Below, in pieces: positions 16,204 through 24,012 of a DNA stretch of 64,000 nt. Location: NCBI RefSeq assembly GCF_001612945.1, contig NZ_BDBK01000016.1:1-64000 (forward strand), in the 5' to 3' direction. The translations under genes and the position numbers were made by a program. Source of the stretch: Nocardia inohanensis NBRC 100128 (lineage in GTDB: Bacteria > Actinomycetota > Actinomycetes > Mycobacteriales > Mycobacteriaceae). Below the pieces are notes generated by a model. That model had not been told where the DNA came from, did no database searches, and saw only the letters and a list, made by a program, of their open reading frames with translations. Positions within the stretch are counted from its first letter, which is position 1; the number at the start of each line of letters is the position of its first letter.

Positions 16204-17037
16204 TCAACGCCAGTGCGCACGACGCGGGAACAGGGTGCGGCCGGCCTCGTGCGCGACCTCGAGCACGACCCGCGCGAGGCGGTCGTAGCTCATGCCGTCG
16301 GCGCGACCCGAGAGCGACAGCGCGGCCGGTGCGGTGCCGCGACCACGCAATGGCGCGGCGACACAGGCGATTCCGACGACGGCCTCTTCACGGTCGATGG
16401 CAACGCCCTGGCGCATGCGGATCTGCTGCAATTCACGGGCCAGGGCTTCCGGCTCGCAAATGGTGCGCGGGGTGAGCCGCGGCAGCCGCACGCGCAGCGC
16501 GGCCTCGGCGATATTGGGCTCCAGACAGGCGAGCATGGCCTTGCCGACACCCGTTGCGTGCGCGGGCATCCGGCCACCCAGGCGGGTCGGCAGGCTGGCG
16601 GCGAAACGGCCGCCGGCCTTGTCCAGGTAGACCACGTCGCGGCCGTCGAGCACCGCCAGGTGGCCGACCATGCCGGTGCGCTGGCTCAGCTCGTGCAGCA
16701 GCGGGCTCACGGCATCGCGAATCTCGTTGTGGTCGGCGGTGAGTCCGCCGAGCTCGAGGGCGCGCATGCCCAGGCGGTAACCGCCCGAGGTGTGGGCCAG
16801 CCAGCGCAGCTTGATCATCTGGTCCAGGATCCGGTGCACGGTGGAGCGCGGCAGCCCGGTGCGCTCGACCAGACCGAGCAGCGTGAGGGTGGGGGTCGAG
16901 GCGTCGAAAGCGTCCAGGATCAAGGTCATTCGCTCGATCATCGAGACGGGGACCTCGGCGCCGGCGCGAGAGTCTTTGGCGCGCATAGGGGTGTGGGTCT
17001 TACGGGTCTCCGCCGAAGGCAGTAGAGCGACGGACAT
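16204..17037 (-). CDS. IclR-family regulator of the adjacent steroid-type genes
   Basis: This 277-residue protein has an N-terminal winged helix (residues about 33-95: LILDAFDASTPTLTLLGLVERTGLPRSTVHRIL). The C-terminal IclR effector domain includes LSQRTGMVGHLAVLDGRDVVYLDK, a PAHATGVGKAML loop and VVGIACVAAPLRG. Family members bind aromatic or steroid-derived acids and may activate or repress. It is transcribed away from the HsaB/KshA-like genes across a 233-base gap that contains two perfect palindromes near the other start. It is therefore the likely local regulator. This differs from the canonical cholesterol regulon, which is controlled by the TetR-type KstR. Confidence 0.87.
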   Translation of the reverse strand: MSVALLPSAETRKTHTPMRAKDSRAGAEVPVSMIERMTLILDAFDASTPTLTLLGLVERTGLPRSTVHRILDQMIKLRWLAHTSGGYRLGMRALELGGLTADHNEIRDAVSPLLHELSQRTGMVGHLAVLDGRDVVYLDKAGGRFAASLPTRLGGRMPAHATGVGKAMLACLEPNIAEAALRVRLPRLTPRTICEPEALARELQQIRMRQGVAIDREEAVVGIACVAAPLRGRGTAPAALSLSGRADGMSYDRLARVVLEVAHEAGRTLFPRRAHWR

Positions 17038-17223
17038 ATGTACCTCCGATGGTTCATATCCAGTCTAGGAGTATTCCGACTAGGCATGTGACGAAGCCGG
17101 ACCTTGTGCTACCCATCACAGTGCCCTGGCCCACACCCGGAGAAATCGGGAGAACTACGTAGGTTCTACGGATCCATGTCTCGGTCACCGAACCCGGATA
17201 TTGACGCCTCCCGGCCGCGACCT

Positions 17224-17260
17224 GCTGTCATGACTGACAGCTATATTTCGGATCGAAATA
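17224..17260. promoter_or_regulatory. Two perfect palindromes before the HsaB-like gene
   Basis: GCTGTCA-TGAC-TGACAGC at 17224-17241 and TATTTCG-GAT-CGAAATA at 17244-17260 sit just upstream of AGGAGG (17261-17266) and the GTG start. Their position suits repression or activation by the divergent IclR protein. Which one it binds is unknown. Confidence 0.55.
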
Positions 17261-17270
17261 AGGAGGCCCC

Positions 17271-17774
17271 GTGGAACCGGTGCTGACCCAAGCCCCGGCG
17301 ATCGACGAGACCGCTTTCAAAACCGTCCTCGCGCGCTTCGCGTCGGGCGTCACCGTGATCACCGCCATCGACGAGGGCGAACCCATCGGCTTCGCCTGCC
17401 AGTCCTTCGCCTCGCTCTCCATCGACCCGCCGCTGGTGAGCTTCTTCCCGGCGCGGACCTCGACCACCTGGCCGCGCATGCGAGAGGTCGGCAAGTTCTG
17501 CGTGAACATTCTGGCCGATCATCAGAACGAGATCTGCCGCCAGCTCGGCCGGCCGGGCCCGGACAAGTTCGCCGGCGTCGAATGGACTCCGTCGCAGAAC
17601 GGGTCTCCGCTGCTCACAGGTGCCATGGCCTCCATCGACTGCTACCTCTACGACGAGGTCGACGGTGGTGACCACACCATCGTGATCGCCCGGGTGAGCG
17701 GTTTGAACGAGCACTCCGAGGCCGCCCCGCTGCTGTTCTATCGCGCGGCCTTCGGGCGTCTCGCACACCAGTAG
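17271..17774 (+). CDS. hsaB: HsaB-like flavin reductase component
   Basis: This 167-residue protein has the flavin reductase split-barrel fold and is close to HsaB. Shared motifs include RFASGVTVIT, GFACQSFASLSIDPPLVSF, CVNILADHQ, PDKFAGVEW and GGDHTIVIARV. It uses NADH to make free reduced flavin for an oxygenase partner, probably the HsaA-like protein at 2.0 kb because no oxygenase of that type lies beside it. The GTG start is fixed by AGGAGG at 17261-17266, only four bases upstream. It is the first gene after the divergent IclR and is followed 85 bases later by the Rieske oxygenase gene. Confidence 0.85.
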   Translation: MEPVLTQAPAIDETAFKTVLARFASGVTVITAIDEGEPIGFACQSFASLSIDPPLVSFFPARTSTTWPRMREVGKFCVNILADHQNEICRQLGRPGPDKFAGVEWTPSQNGSPLLTGAMASIDCYLYDEVDGGDHTIVIARVSGLNEHSEAAPLLFYRAAFGRLAHQ

Positions 17775-17859
17775 CTACCTCCCGGCCAGTGGGACAGCCA
17801 TTGTCGTCGGCGTCACATCGGCCGCAACCATCGAAGCAAGGCAAGGGAGAGGAATTCAC

Positions 17860-19002
17860 ATGACCACCACGGAGAGCGAAGTGCGTGTCATCGACGCGGG
17901 CGCCCCGCCCACCCGATTCGCGCGCGGCTGGCACTGCCTGGGCCTGGCCGACTCCTTCCGTGACGGAAAACCCCACGCCATCAAGGCCTTCGGGACCGAG
18001 ATCGTGGTCTTCGCGGCAGCGGACGGGCAGCTCAATGTGCTGAACGCCTACTGCCCGCACATGGGTGGAAACCTGGCCGACGGCACCGTCAAGGGCGATT
18101 CGCTGGCCTGCCCGTTCCACGATTGGCGCTGGAACGGCAAGGGCAAGTGCACCGGCATTCCCTACGCGCGGCGCGTTCCCCCGCTGGCCCGCACCAAGGC
18201 GTGGCCGACCATGGAGGAGAACAAGCAGCTGTTCGTCTGGCACGACCCGGAGAACAAGCAGCCGCCGGCCGAGCTCGCCATCCCGCGCGTGGATGCCGCC
18301 TTCGACGACCAGTGGACCGACTGGACCTGGAACTCCATGATCGTCGATGCCAACTGCCGCGAGGTCGTCGACAACGTGGTGGACATGGCGCACTTCTTCT
18401 ACGTGCACTACGGCTTCCCGACCTTCTTCAAGAACGTCTTCGAGGGCCACACCGCCAGCCAGTTCATGACCTCCGTCTCGCGCGAGGACATGATGGGCGA
18501 GACCGCGAAAGCGCTGGGCGGCAAGAACGTGCTGCAATCCGAGGCGTCCTACTACGGCCCCTCCTACATGATCGATTACCTGAAGAGCGAGAGCGCGAAC
18601 GGTCTCGTCGTCGAGGGCTACCTGATCAACTGCCACTATCCGATCAACGAGAACCAGTTCGTGCTCATGTACGGCGCGATCGCCAAGAAGCCCGAGGGCG
18701 TCTCGCCCGAACAGGCGCGGGAGATCGCCGAGAAGTTCGTGGGCGGCCTGGGCAAGGGCTTCGAGCAGGACGCGGCCATCTGGAAGCGCAAGTCGCGCAT
18801 CAACAACCCGCTCCTCTGCGAAGAGGACGGCCCCGTCTACCAGCTGCGCCGCTGGTACGAGCAGTTCTACACCGACGTCGCCGAGGTCAAGGAAGAAATG
18901 ACCGACCGCTTCGAATACGAGGTGGACACCACCCGCGCCGTCACCGCCTGGGAGGCCGAGGTCGCCGAGAACCTCGCCAAGCGCGCCGAAGCGAACCCCT
19001 GA
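17860..19002 (+). CDS. kshA: KshA-like Rieske oxygenase (3-ketosteroid 9-alpha-hydroxylase)
   Basis: The 380-residue protein matches KshA in length and motifs. The Rieske cluster ligands are Cys65-x-His67 and Cys84-x2-His87. The mononuclear iron site is Asn172-x2-Asp175-x2-His178-x4-His183 in the DNVVDMAHFFYVHYG region. The family-specific FKNVFEGH, EASYYGPS, NCHYPI and YQLRRWYEQFY stretches are present. KshA with its reductase KshB hydroxylates C9 of 3-ketosteroids and opens ring B. A good GGGAGAGGA precedes the ATG. A small Cys-rich protein gene and then the KshB-like reductase follow. It may be one of several KshA copies, since multiple homologues are common in Rhodococcus and Nocardia. 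Confidence 0.88.
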   Translation: MTTTESEVRVIDAGAPPTRFARGWHCLGLADSFRDGKPHAIKAFGTEIVVFAAADGQLNVLNAYCPHMGGNLADGTVKGDSLACPFHDWRWNGKGKCTGIPYARRVPPLARTKAWPTMEENKQLFVWHDPENKQPPAELAIPRVDAAFDDQWTDWTWNSMIVDANCREVVDNVVDMAHFFYVHYGFPTFFKNVFEGHTASQFMTSVSREDMMGETAKALGGKNVLQSEASYYGPSYMIDYLKSESANGLVVEGYLINCHYPINENQFVLMYGAIAKKPEGVSPEQAREIAEKFVGGLGKGFEQDAAIWKRKSRINNPLLCEEDGPVYQLRRWYEQFYTDVAEVKEEMTDRFEYEVDTTRAVTAWEAEVAENLAKRAEANP

Positions 19003-19022
19003 AACGCCTGAGAGGCATTGCG

Positions 19023-19265
19023 ATGGACAAGGTTTCATGCCGCTCGTGCGGAACGTGTGTGCTGGTGGAGAAGTTCAGCGACCAGCACACCAGCGTGCAG
19101 TGGAACGCCGCCGCACGAGCGGCATGCACTGAACTGTCCGGCCGCGCGGGCGCCCACACCTGCCACGCCCTGCGCGACAGCATCGATGCGGCAGTGGCAG
19201 CGGGCAAGGTGAGCGTCAGCACCCGCGACGTGGATGTCCGCACCCGCGGGCGAACCCTCGCCTAG
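19023..19265 (+). CDS. Small cysteine-rich protein beside the KshA-like gene
   Basis: This is an 80-residue protein I do not recognise as a named family. It starts MDKVSCRSCGTCVLVEKFS. Cysteines at residues 6, 9 and 12 form C-x2-C-x2-C, and further cysteines at 35 and 47 could complete an iron-sulphur or zinc site. It carries an HTSVQW segment and a basic tail. The ATG at 19023 is 20 bases after the oxygenase stop. Codon use has the strong third-position GC of real genes here. Its place between oxygenase and reductase genes suggests an accessory electron-transfer or assembly role. That is inference; it may simply be a metal-binding protein. Confidence 0.6.
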   Translation: MDKVSCRSCGTCVLVEKFSDQHTSVQWNAAARAACTELSGRAGAHTCHALRDSIDAAVAAGKVSVSTRDVDVRTRGRTLA

Positions 19266-19410
19266 CCGCGGGGCGTAGGGCTCCGGCTCCGACGAACCGA
19301 GGCCCTGCCTGCCGCGGGGCGTAGGGCTCCGGCTCCGACGAACCGAGGCCCTGTCTGCCGCGGGGCGTAGGGGTCGGGGTCCGGCTCCGACGAACCGAGG
19401 CCCCGCCCGC
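19265..19410. repeat. Three tandem copies of a 46-base repeat
   Basis: Units at 19265-19310 and 19311-19356 are 46 bases each and differ by one base. The third (19357-19410) carries an 8-base insertion. Each begins GCCGCGGGGCGTAGGG and contains CCGGCTCCGACGAACCGAGG. They fill most of the gap between the small Cys-rich gene and the KshB-like gene and encode nothing evident. Confidence 0.85.
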
Positions 19411-19411
19411 A

Positions 19412-19439
19412 GGGCTAAGGGGGTTTGGGGGCTTAGCCC
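19412..19439. terminator. GGGCTAAG/CTTAGCCC hairpin
   Basis: An 8-base-pair stem has arms at 19412-19419 and 19432-19439 and a G-rich 12-base loop, directly after the tandem repeats. With no T-tract it could be a transcription barrier or RNA stabiliser rather than a classic terminator. Confidence 0.4.
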
Positions 19440-19501
19440 CCACCCCCTCTACCCCGGCCCGAAGGGCCGAAAGACTTTGAGCTACAGGACTGGTGGAACG
19501 G

Positions 19502-20584
19502 ATGACGGTCATAGATATCGAGCCCGATACGGCGGAACTCGCCGCCGCAGGCGTCGCGATCATGCGCATCGTGCGTGTGGTCCGTGAGACCGACGACGCG
19601 GTCTCCATCGAGTTGACCCCCGAAGCGGCGCACGCGGATCGGTTCGGCTACAAGCCCGGTCAGTTCCTGACCCTGCGCATCCCCAGCGATCTGACCGGCT
19701 CGGTCAGCCGGTGTTATTCGCTCTCGAGCGCACCCCACGAAGGCGGTCCGCTCAAGGTCACGGTCAAGCGCACGGTAGACGGTTACGGCTCGAACTGGTT
19801 GTGCGACAACGCCGCCGAGGGCTTGATCATGCAGGTCTTGCCGCCCTCGGGCATTTTCGTGCCGGGTTCGCTCGATACCGATCTGCTGCTGTTCGCGGGC
19901 GGCAGTGGCATCACGCCGGTGCTGTCCATCCTGAAGTCGGTGCTCGCGCAGGGCTCTGGGCATTGCACTCTGATTTACGCCAATCAGCACGAGAACTCGG
20001 TCATCTTCGCGGCCGAACTCGCGGAATTGGCTGCCGCACACCCTGATCGGCTGCTGGTCCTGCACTGGCTCCAGTCGGTTCAGGGGCTGCCCAGTGTGGA
20101 ACAGCTGGCCGCGCTGGCACGCCCGTGGGCGGGCCGGGAGGTTTTCGTCTGCGGTCCCGGCCCGTTCATGGACGCCGTCGGCAATGCCATGACGGCGCTC
20201 GGCGCGGATCGCAAGCGCGTGCATATGGAGAAGTTCGTCTCGCTCTCGGGCAATCCATTCGAAATCGACACCAGCGCAGCCGATATCGAGGCCGCCGCAG
20301 CCGCGGGCGACAACGCCACGGTCCAGGTCGAGCTCGACGGCGAGAACCACGAGGTCACCTGGCCGCGACAGCAGACCCTGTTGGATGTGCTGCTGGCCAA
20401 GGGCCTCGATGCTCCCTACTCGTGCAAGGAAGGCGCGTGCAGCGCCTGCGTCTGCCGGGTCGTCTCCGGCGAGGTCACCATGCGCCGCAACGAAATTCTC
20501 GAGCAGGAGGACATCGCCGACGGCTATGTCCTCGCCTGCCAGGCCGTTCCGGTCACCGACGACGTCTCCGTCACCTATTCCTGA
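19502..20584 (+). CDS. kshB: KshB-like ferredoxin reductase
   Basis: The 360-residue reductase has three parts. A flavin-binding domain includes YKPGQFLTLRIPSDLTGSVSRCYSLSS. An NAD domain contains AGGSGITPVLSILKS and FVCGPGPFMDAV. A C-terminal plant-type 2Fe-2S domain holds PYSCKEGACSACVC and a later LACQ cysteine. This is the KshB layout, which passes electrons from NADH to KshA. The similarity to KshB covers features such as VKRTVDGYGSNWLCDNA. The ATG at 19502 is preferred to a GTG at 19493. It lies 236 bases after the small Cys-rich gene, beyond the tandem repeats, so it may have its own promoter. The HsaC-like gene follows 21 bases later. Confidence 0.87.
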   Translation: MTVIDIEPDTAELAAAGVAIMRIVRVVRETDDAVSIELTPEAAHADRFGYKPGQFLTLRIPSDLTGSVSRCYSLSSAPHEGGPLKVTVKRTVDGYGSNWLCDNAAEGLIMQVLPPSGIFVPGSLDTDLLLFAGGSGITPVLSILKSVLAQGSGHCTLIYANQHENSVIFAAELAELAAAHPDRLLVLHWLQSVQGLPSVEQLAALARPWAGREVFVCGPGPFMDAVGNAMTALGADRKRVHMEKFVSLSGNPFEIDTSAADIEAAAAAGDNATVQVELDGENHEVTWPRQQTLLDVLLAKGLDAPYSCKEGACSACVCRVVSGEVTMRRNEILEQEDIADGYVLACQAVPVTDDVSVTYS

Positions 20585-20605
20585 AATCTCCGAAGGGGTA
20601 TCACC

Positions 20606-21484
20606 ATGGCCGCGTTCGCTTCGCTCGGTTACGTCCGCACCCGCATCGCCGATGTGGACGCCTGGCGCAAGTTCGCCTTCGACACCATCGGATTCGCCGA
20701 AGGGTCGGGCCCGAACCCCGATTCGATCTATCTGCGGGTGGACGAGCACACCTACCGCCTGGAATTGGTGCCCGGCGAACGCGACGAAGTGATCGCGGTG
20801 GGCTGGCAGGTCGCCGATCGCCACTCCCTGGAATTGGTGCGCGAGACCCTGGAGAAGGCGGGCGTCGCGGTCGCCACCCTGTCGGTCGCCGAAGCGGTGA
20901 ACCGGCACGTCGAGGAGGCCATCAGCTTCGTCGACCCGTCCGGCTTCACCATCGAGGTCTTCCACGGTCCGCTGCTGGATCACACGCCGGTCGTCGGCAA
21001 GTTCGGAAACCGTTTCGTCACCGGCGATCTCGGTCTCGGGCACGTGGTGCTGCCTGTGCGCGATATCGAGGAAGCCCGCCGGTTCTACACCGAGGTACTG
21101 GGTTTCGCTTCGCGCGGCTCGTTCCGCGTGGGCCCGCCGGAGCATCCCATCTGGATTCGCTTCATGGGCGTGAACCCGCGCCATCACAGCCTGGCGCTGA
21201 TCCCGGGCAGCCGTCCGGACGGCCCCGGCATCGTCCACATCATGGTCGAAGTGGACGCGCTCGACGATGTCGGCCGCGCCCTGGATCGCGTGAACAAGGC
21301 GGGCTACCACCTGTCCTCCACGCTGGGCCGGCACACCAACGACAAGATGATCTCCTTCTACGTCCGTACCCCCGGCGGCTGGGACCTCGAATTCGGTTGC
21401 GAGGGAATGCTGGTCGGCGCGGACTACGTGGCGGAGGAAATGACAGCCGATAGCTACTGGGGCCACGAGTGGGCTAGAGGCTGA
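20606..21484 (+). CDS. hsaC: HsaC-like extradiol catechol dioxygenase
   Basis: This 292-residue type I extradiol dioxygenase has two VOC-fold domains. The iron ligands are His146 (LGHVVLP), His211 (GIVHIMVEV) and Glu262 (WDLEFG). The active-site histidines in PRHHSLA and STLGRHTND, and Tyr252, are also present. The match to HsaC extends to the C-terminal DSYWGHEW segment. HsaC cleaves the 3,4-DHSA catechol between C4 and C5; the product is the HsaD substrate. It follows the reductase gene by 21 bases and is the last gene before a strong hairpin, so it ends this transcription unit. Confidence 0.88.
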   Translation: MAAFASLGYVRTRIADVDAWRKFAFDTIGFAEGSGPNPDSIYLRVDEHTYRLELVPGERDEVIAVGWQVADRHSLELVRETLEKAGVAVATLSVAEAVNRHVEEAISFVDPSGFTIEVFHGPLLDHTPVVGKFGNRFVTGDLGLGHVVLPVRDIEEARRFYTEVLGFASRGSFRVGPPEHPIWIRFMGVNPRHHSLALIPGSRPDGPGIVHIMVEVDALDDVGRALDRVNKAGYHLSSTLGRHTNDKMISFYVRTPGGWDLEFGCEGMLVGADYVAEEMTADSYWGHEWARG

Positions 21485-21490
21485 CAGAAC

Positions 21491-21524
21491 CGGCCCGCTG
21501 TCATAACGCGACGACAGCGGGCCG
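21491..21524 (+). terminator. Strong hairpin after the HsaC-like gene
   Basis: A perfect 12-base-pair GC-rich stem (arms 21491-21502 and 21513-21524) begins 7 bases after the stop codon. There is no T-tract, which is common for actinobacterial terminators. It separates the luciferase-like gene from the upstream unit. Confidence 0.65.
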
Positions 21525-21606
21525 CGTCACGCCGCCACTCAGAGCCGATGGGGCGGCGCGGCAGCTCGGAGCACAACTGAATAAACCCGCAAAGGAGCGA
21601 ACCAAG

Positions 21607-22830
21607 TTGAATCAGCCCGACCCCAGTTCCCACGTGGCCGCCGGACCGACCCGTTTCGGTTTCTTCATCGCCCCGTACCACCCGCTCACCGGCAACCCCA
21701 CCTTGCAGATCCAGCGCGATCTGCGCTTGGTGGAGCTCGCCGATGAACTCGGCTATGCCGAAGCCTGGGTGGGCGAACACCACTCCGCCGGTATGGAGAT
21801 CATCGCCGCGCCCGAGGTGTTCCTGGCCGCCGCGGCCGAGCGCACCCGGCAGATCCGCCTGGGCACCGGCGTCAATTCCCTGCCCTACCACCAGCCCATG
21901 ATGCTGGCCGACCGACTGTGCCTGCTCGACCATCTCACCAAGGGCCGCGTCATGATGGGCATCGGCCCCGGCCAGCTGGCCTCCGACGCCTCCATGATGG
22001 GCGTTCCGCAACCGCGCCAGCGCGACATGATGCACGAGTCCATGGATGTGCTCGCGCAACTGCTGCGCGGCGACGTGGTGAGCGCCAAGACCGATTGGTT
22101 CGAGCTCAACGAAGCCCGGCTGCAACTGCTGCCGTATCAGCAAGACGGCCTGGAAATGGCTGTGGCCTCGACTATTTCGCCCTCGGGCGCGGTGCTGGCC
22201 GGTCGCCACGGTGCGGGGCTGCTGTCCCTCGCCGCCTCGGACCCCAGCGGCTACGACGCCCTGCTGCCGAACTGGAAGATCTACGAGAAGACCATGGGCG
22301 ACAACGGTTTCACCGTCGATCGCGCCAAGTGGCGGCTGGTCGCGCCCATGCACATCGCCGAGACCCGCGAGCAGGCCCGCCGCGAAGCCGAATGGGGCGT
22401 CGGGCATCTCGTCGACTACATCAAGCGCCTCTCCGGCATGGAAGTGCCGTGGGGCGACACCGCCGCCGAAGCCGTCGAGCAGTGGACCGGTCCCGGCTTC
22501 CCGGCCTTCGGCCGCGCCACCATCGGCACCCCCGACGATGCCATCGCCGCCATCGAGGCATTGGCGCAGCAGTCCGGCGGCTTCGGTACCTTCCTGGTGC
22601 TGGCGCTGAACATCGCCGACTGGGACGCCACCCAGCGCTCCATGAAACTCTTCGCCGAGCACGTGATCCCGCACTTCACCGGTGCGAACCGCAATCGCGT
22701 CGCCTCGCTCGACTGGGCCAATGCCAACAGTGAACGGCTGATGTCGGGCATGCGCGCCGGCGTGGAAGCCGCCTTCGAGCGCCACGCCGCCGCCCTCCAG
22801 GCCGCCTTCGCCCCCGAGGAAGGAAACTGA
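21607..22830 (+). CDS. Luciferase-like (LLM class) flavin monooxygenase
   Basis: The 407-residue protein shows the bacterial luciferase TIM-barrel pattern. Segments include RFGFFIAPYHPL, VELADELGYAEAWVGEHHS, TRQIRLGTGVNSLPYHQPMM, LTKGRVMMGIGPGQL and a SPSGAVLAGRHGAGLLSLA region. It would use reduced FMN and oxygen to oxidise an organic substrate; the HsaB-like reductase could supply the flavin. The start is a TTG at 21607 preceded by AAAGGAG, and no better in-frame ATG exists. A zinc dehydrogenase gene follows after one base, so the two are coupled. The pair may oxidise an alcohol or ketone connected with the upstream steroid-type pathway, but the substrate is unknown. Confidence 0.83.
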   Translation: MNQPDPSSHVAAGPTRFGFFIAPYHPLTGNPTLQIQRDLRLVELADELGYAEAWVGEHHSAGMEIIAAPEVFLAAAAERTRQIRLGTGVNSLPYHQPMMLADRLCLLDHLTKGRVMMGIGPGQLASDASMMGVPQPRQRDMMHESMDVLAQLLRGDVVSAKTDWFELNEARLQLLPYQQDGLEMAVASTISPSGAVLAGRHGAGLLSLAASDPSGYDALLPNWKIYEKTMGDNGFTVDRAKWRLVAPMHIAETREQARREAEWGVGHLVDYIKRLSGMEVPWGDTAAEAVEQWTGPGFPAFGRATIGTPDDAIAAIEALAQQSGGFGTFLVLALNIADWDATQRSMKLFAEHVIPHFTGANRNRVASLDWANANSERLMSGMRAGVEAAFERHAAALQAAFAPEEGN

Positions 22831-22831
22831 C

Positions 22832-23863
22832 ATGCGCGCGGTAGTCATGCGCGACCGGAAGCTGGTCGTGGACGAGGTCCCCGAACCGGTCCCCGGCCCC
22901 GGCCAGGTCCTGGTCGAAACCATCGCCTGCGGTGTCTGCGGCTCCGACAAACAGGCCCTGGATTACACCGACGAGTTCCTCCAGGCCTCCCGCGACAGCG
23001 GCATCCCCACCTTCATGTTCGATCCCCACCGCGACCTGGTGATGGGCCACGAACTCGCCGCCCGCGTCATCGGCGCCGGCCCCGACACCCCCTTCACCGA
23101 GGGCCAGAACGTCGTAGCCCTGCCCTGGGCACTGGACGCGGCCGGCGGCATCCACGGCGTCGGCTACTCCAACGACTTCCCCGGCGGTTACGGGGAACGA
23201 ATGGTGTTGCAGGCCATGGCCCTCGAACCCATCCCCGAACACGTACCCCCGCACGTAGCCGCCATGACCGAACCCCTCGCAGTCGGCTTCGGCAATGTGG
23301 CGCGCACCGGCATCGGCCCCGAGGGCACCGGCATCGTAATCGGTTGCGGTCCAGTCGGATTGGGCGCCGTAGCGGCGCTGGCCGAACGCGGCGTCGCCCC
23401 CATCGTCGCCTCCGACCCCTCCAAAATGCGCCGCGAAGCCGCCCTCCGCCTAGGCGCCCACCGCGTCGTCGACCCGAACACCGAAGACCCGGTGGAGGTT
23501 TGGCAAGAACTGGCCTCCCCAGGCCAGAAACTCCACGTCTGGGTCTGCGCCTCCGTCCCCGGCCTCCTCAACGACCTCATGTACAAGGTCCCCCGAGAAA
23601 CCGCGATCCTCCAGATCGGCGCCGTCATGACCGACGACGTCATCCGCCCGATCGTAGGCATCTACAAGGACATCTCCCTCCAGATGTGCATGGTCTACCC
23701 CCACGAGGAGTACGCAAAAACCCTGCACCGCATAGCCGACGGCACAGTGGACGCGGCCTCCCTGATCACCGACGAGGTCGGCCTCGACGGCGTAGCCGGA
23801 GCCATCGAATCCCTACGAAACCCCGAAGACCACATCCAAATCCTCGTCCGCCCCCACCTCTAG
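22832..23863 (+). CDS. Zinc-dependent medium-chain alcohol dehydrogenase
   Basis: This 343-residue enzyme belongs to the zinc-binding alcohol/threonine dehydrogenase family. The catalytic-zinc Cys-Gly segment is CGVCGSDKQ near residue 32. The GHE signature appears in VMGHELAARVI near 70. The nucleotide-binding loop is VIGCGPVGLGAVAAL near 170. The structural-zinc four-cysteine lobe seems absent or degenerate in this copy. The ATG lies one base after the stop of the luciferase-like gene. The substrate is unknown; the context suggests a secondary alcohol made or used by the neighbouring oxygenase. A large hairpin follows the gene. Confidence 0.85.
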   Translation: MRAVVMRDRKLVVDEVPEPVPGPGQVLVETIACGVCGSDKQALDYTDEFLQASRDSGIPTFMFDPHRDLVMGHELAARVIGAGPDTPFTEGQNVVALPWALDAAGGIHGVGYSNDFPGGYGERMVLQAMALEPIPEHVPPHVAAMTEPLAVGFGNVARTGIGPEGTGIVIGCGPVGLGAVAALAERGVAPIVASDPSKMRREAALRLGAHRVVDPNTEDPVEVWQELASPGQKLHVWVCASVPGLLNDLMYKVPRETAILQIGAVMTDDVIRPIVGIYKDISLQMCMVYPHEEYAKTLHRIADGTVDAASLITDEVGLDGVAGAIESLRNPEDHIQILVRPHL

Positions 23864-23887
23864 CACCCCCAAAAAAACAGACCCAAC

Positions 23888-23948
23888 GGTCAGTGGGACT
23901 TGGTTGCGGCGACACGCCGTCAAACCCCGCAACCATTTCCCACTGACC
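23888..23948. terminator. Long hairpin between convergent genes
   Basis: Arms of 22 bases at 23888-23909 and 23927-23948 pair with two mismatches (GGTCAGTGGGA outer part, GGTTGCGG inner part) around a 17-base loop. It lies between the dehydrogenase and the convergent OYE-fusion gene, so a bidirectional terminator is likely. The flanking ACGGT repeats are also mirrored. Confidence 0.65.
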
Positions 23949-24012
23949 GAACGGTCTCCTATGCAGCTGGGGGCCACAGTCGGGGGCGGCAGGCGAAGCT
24001 ACCACGGTTCGT

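Noticed and set aside
19265..19410. CRISPR-like array
   Set aside because: Repeats are contiguous with no unique spacers and only three copies, and no cas genes are present.
19433..21466. 677-residue antisense open frame over the KshB- and HsaC-like genes
   Set aside because: It is a shadow of two well-supported enzymes; low-complexity His/Asp/Gly content.
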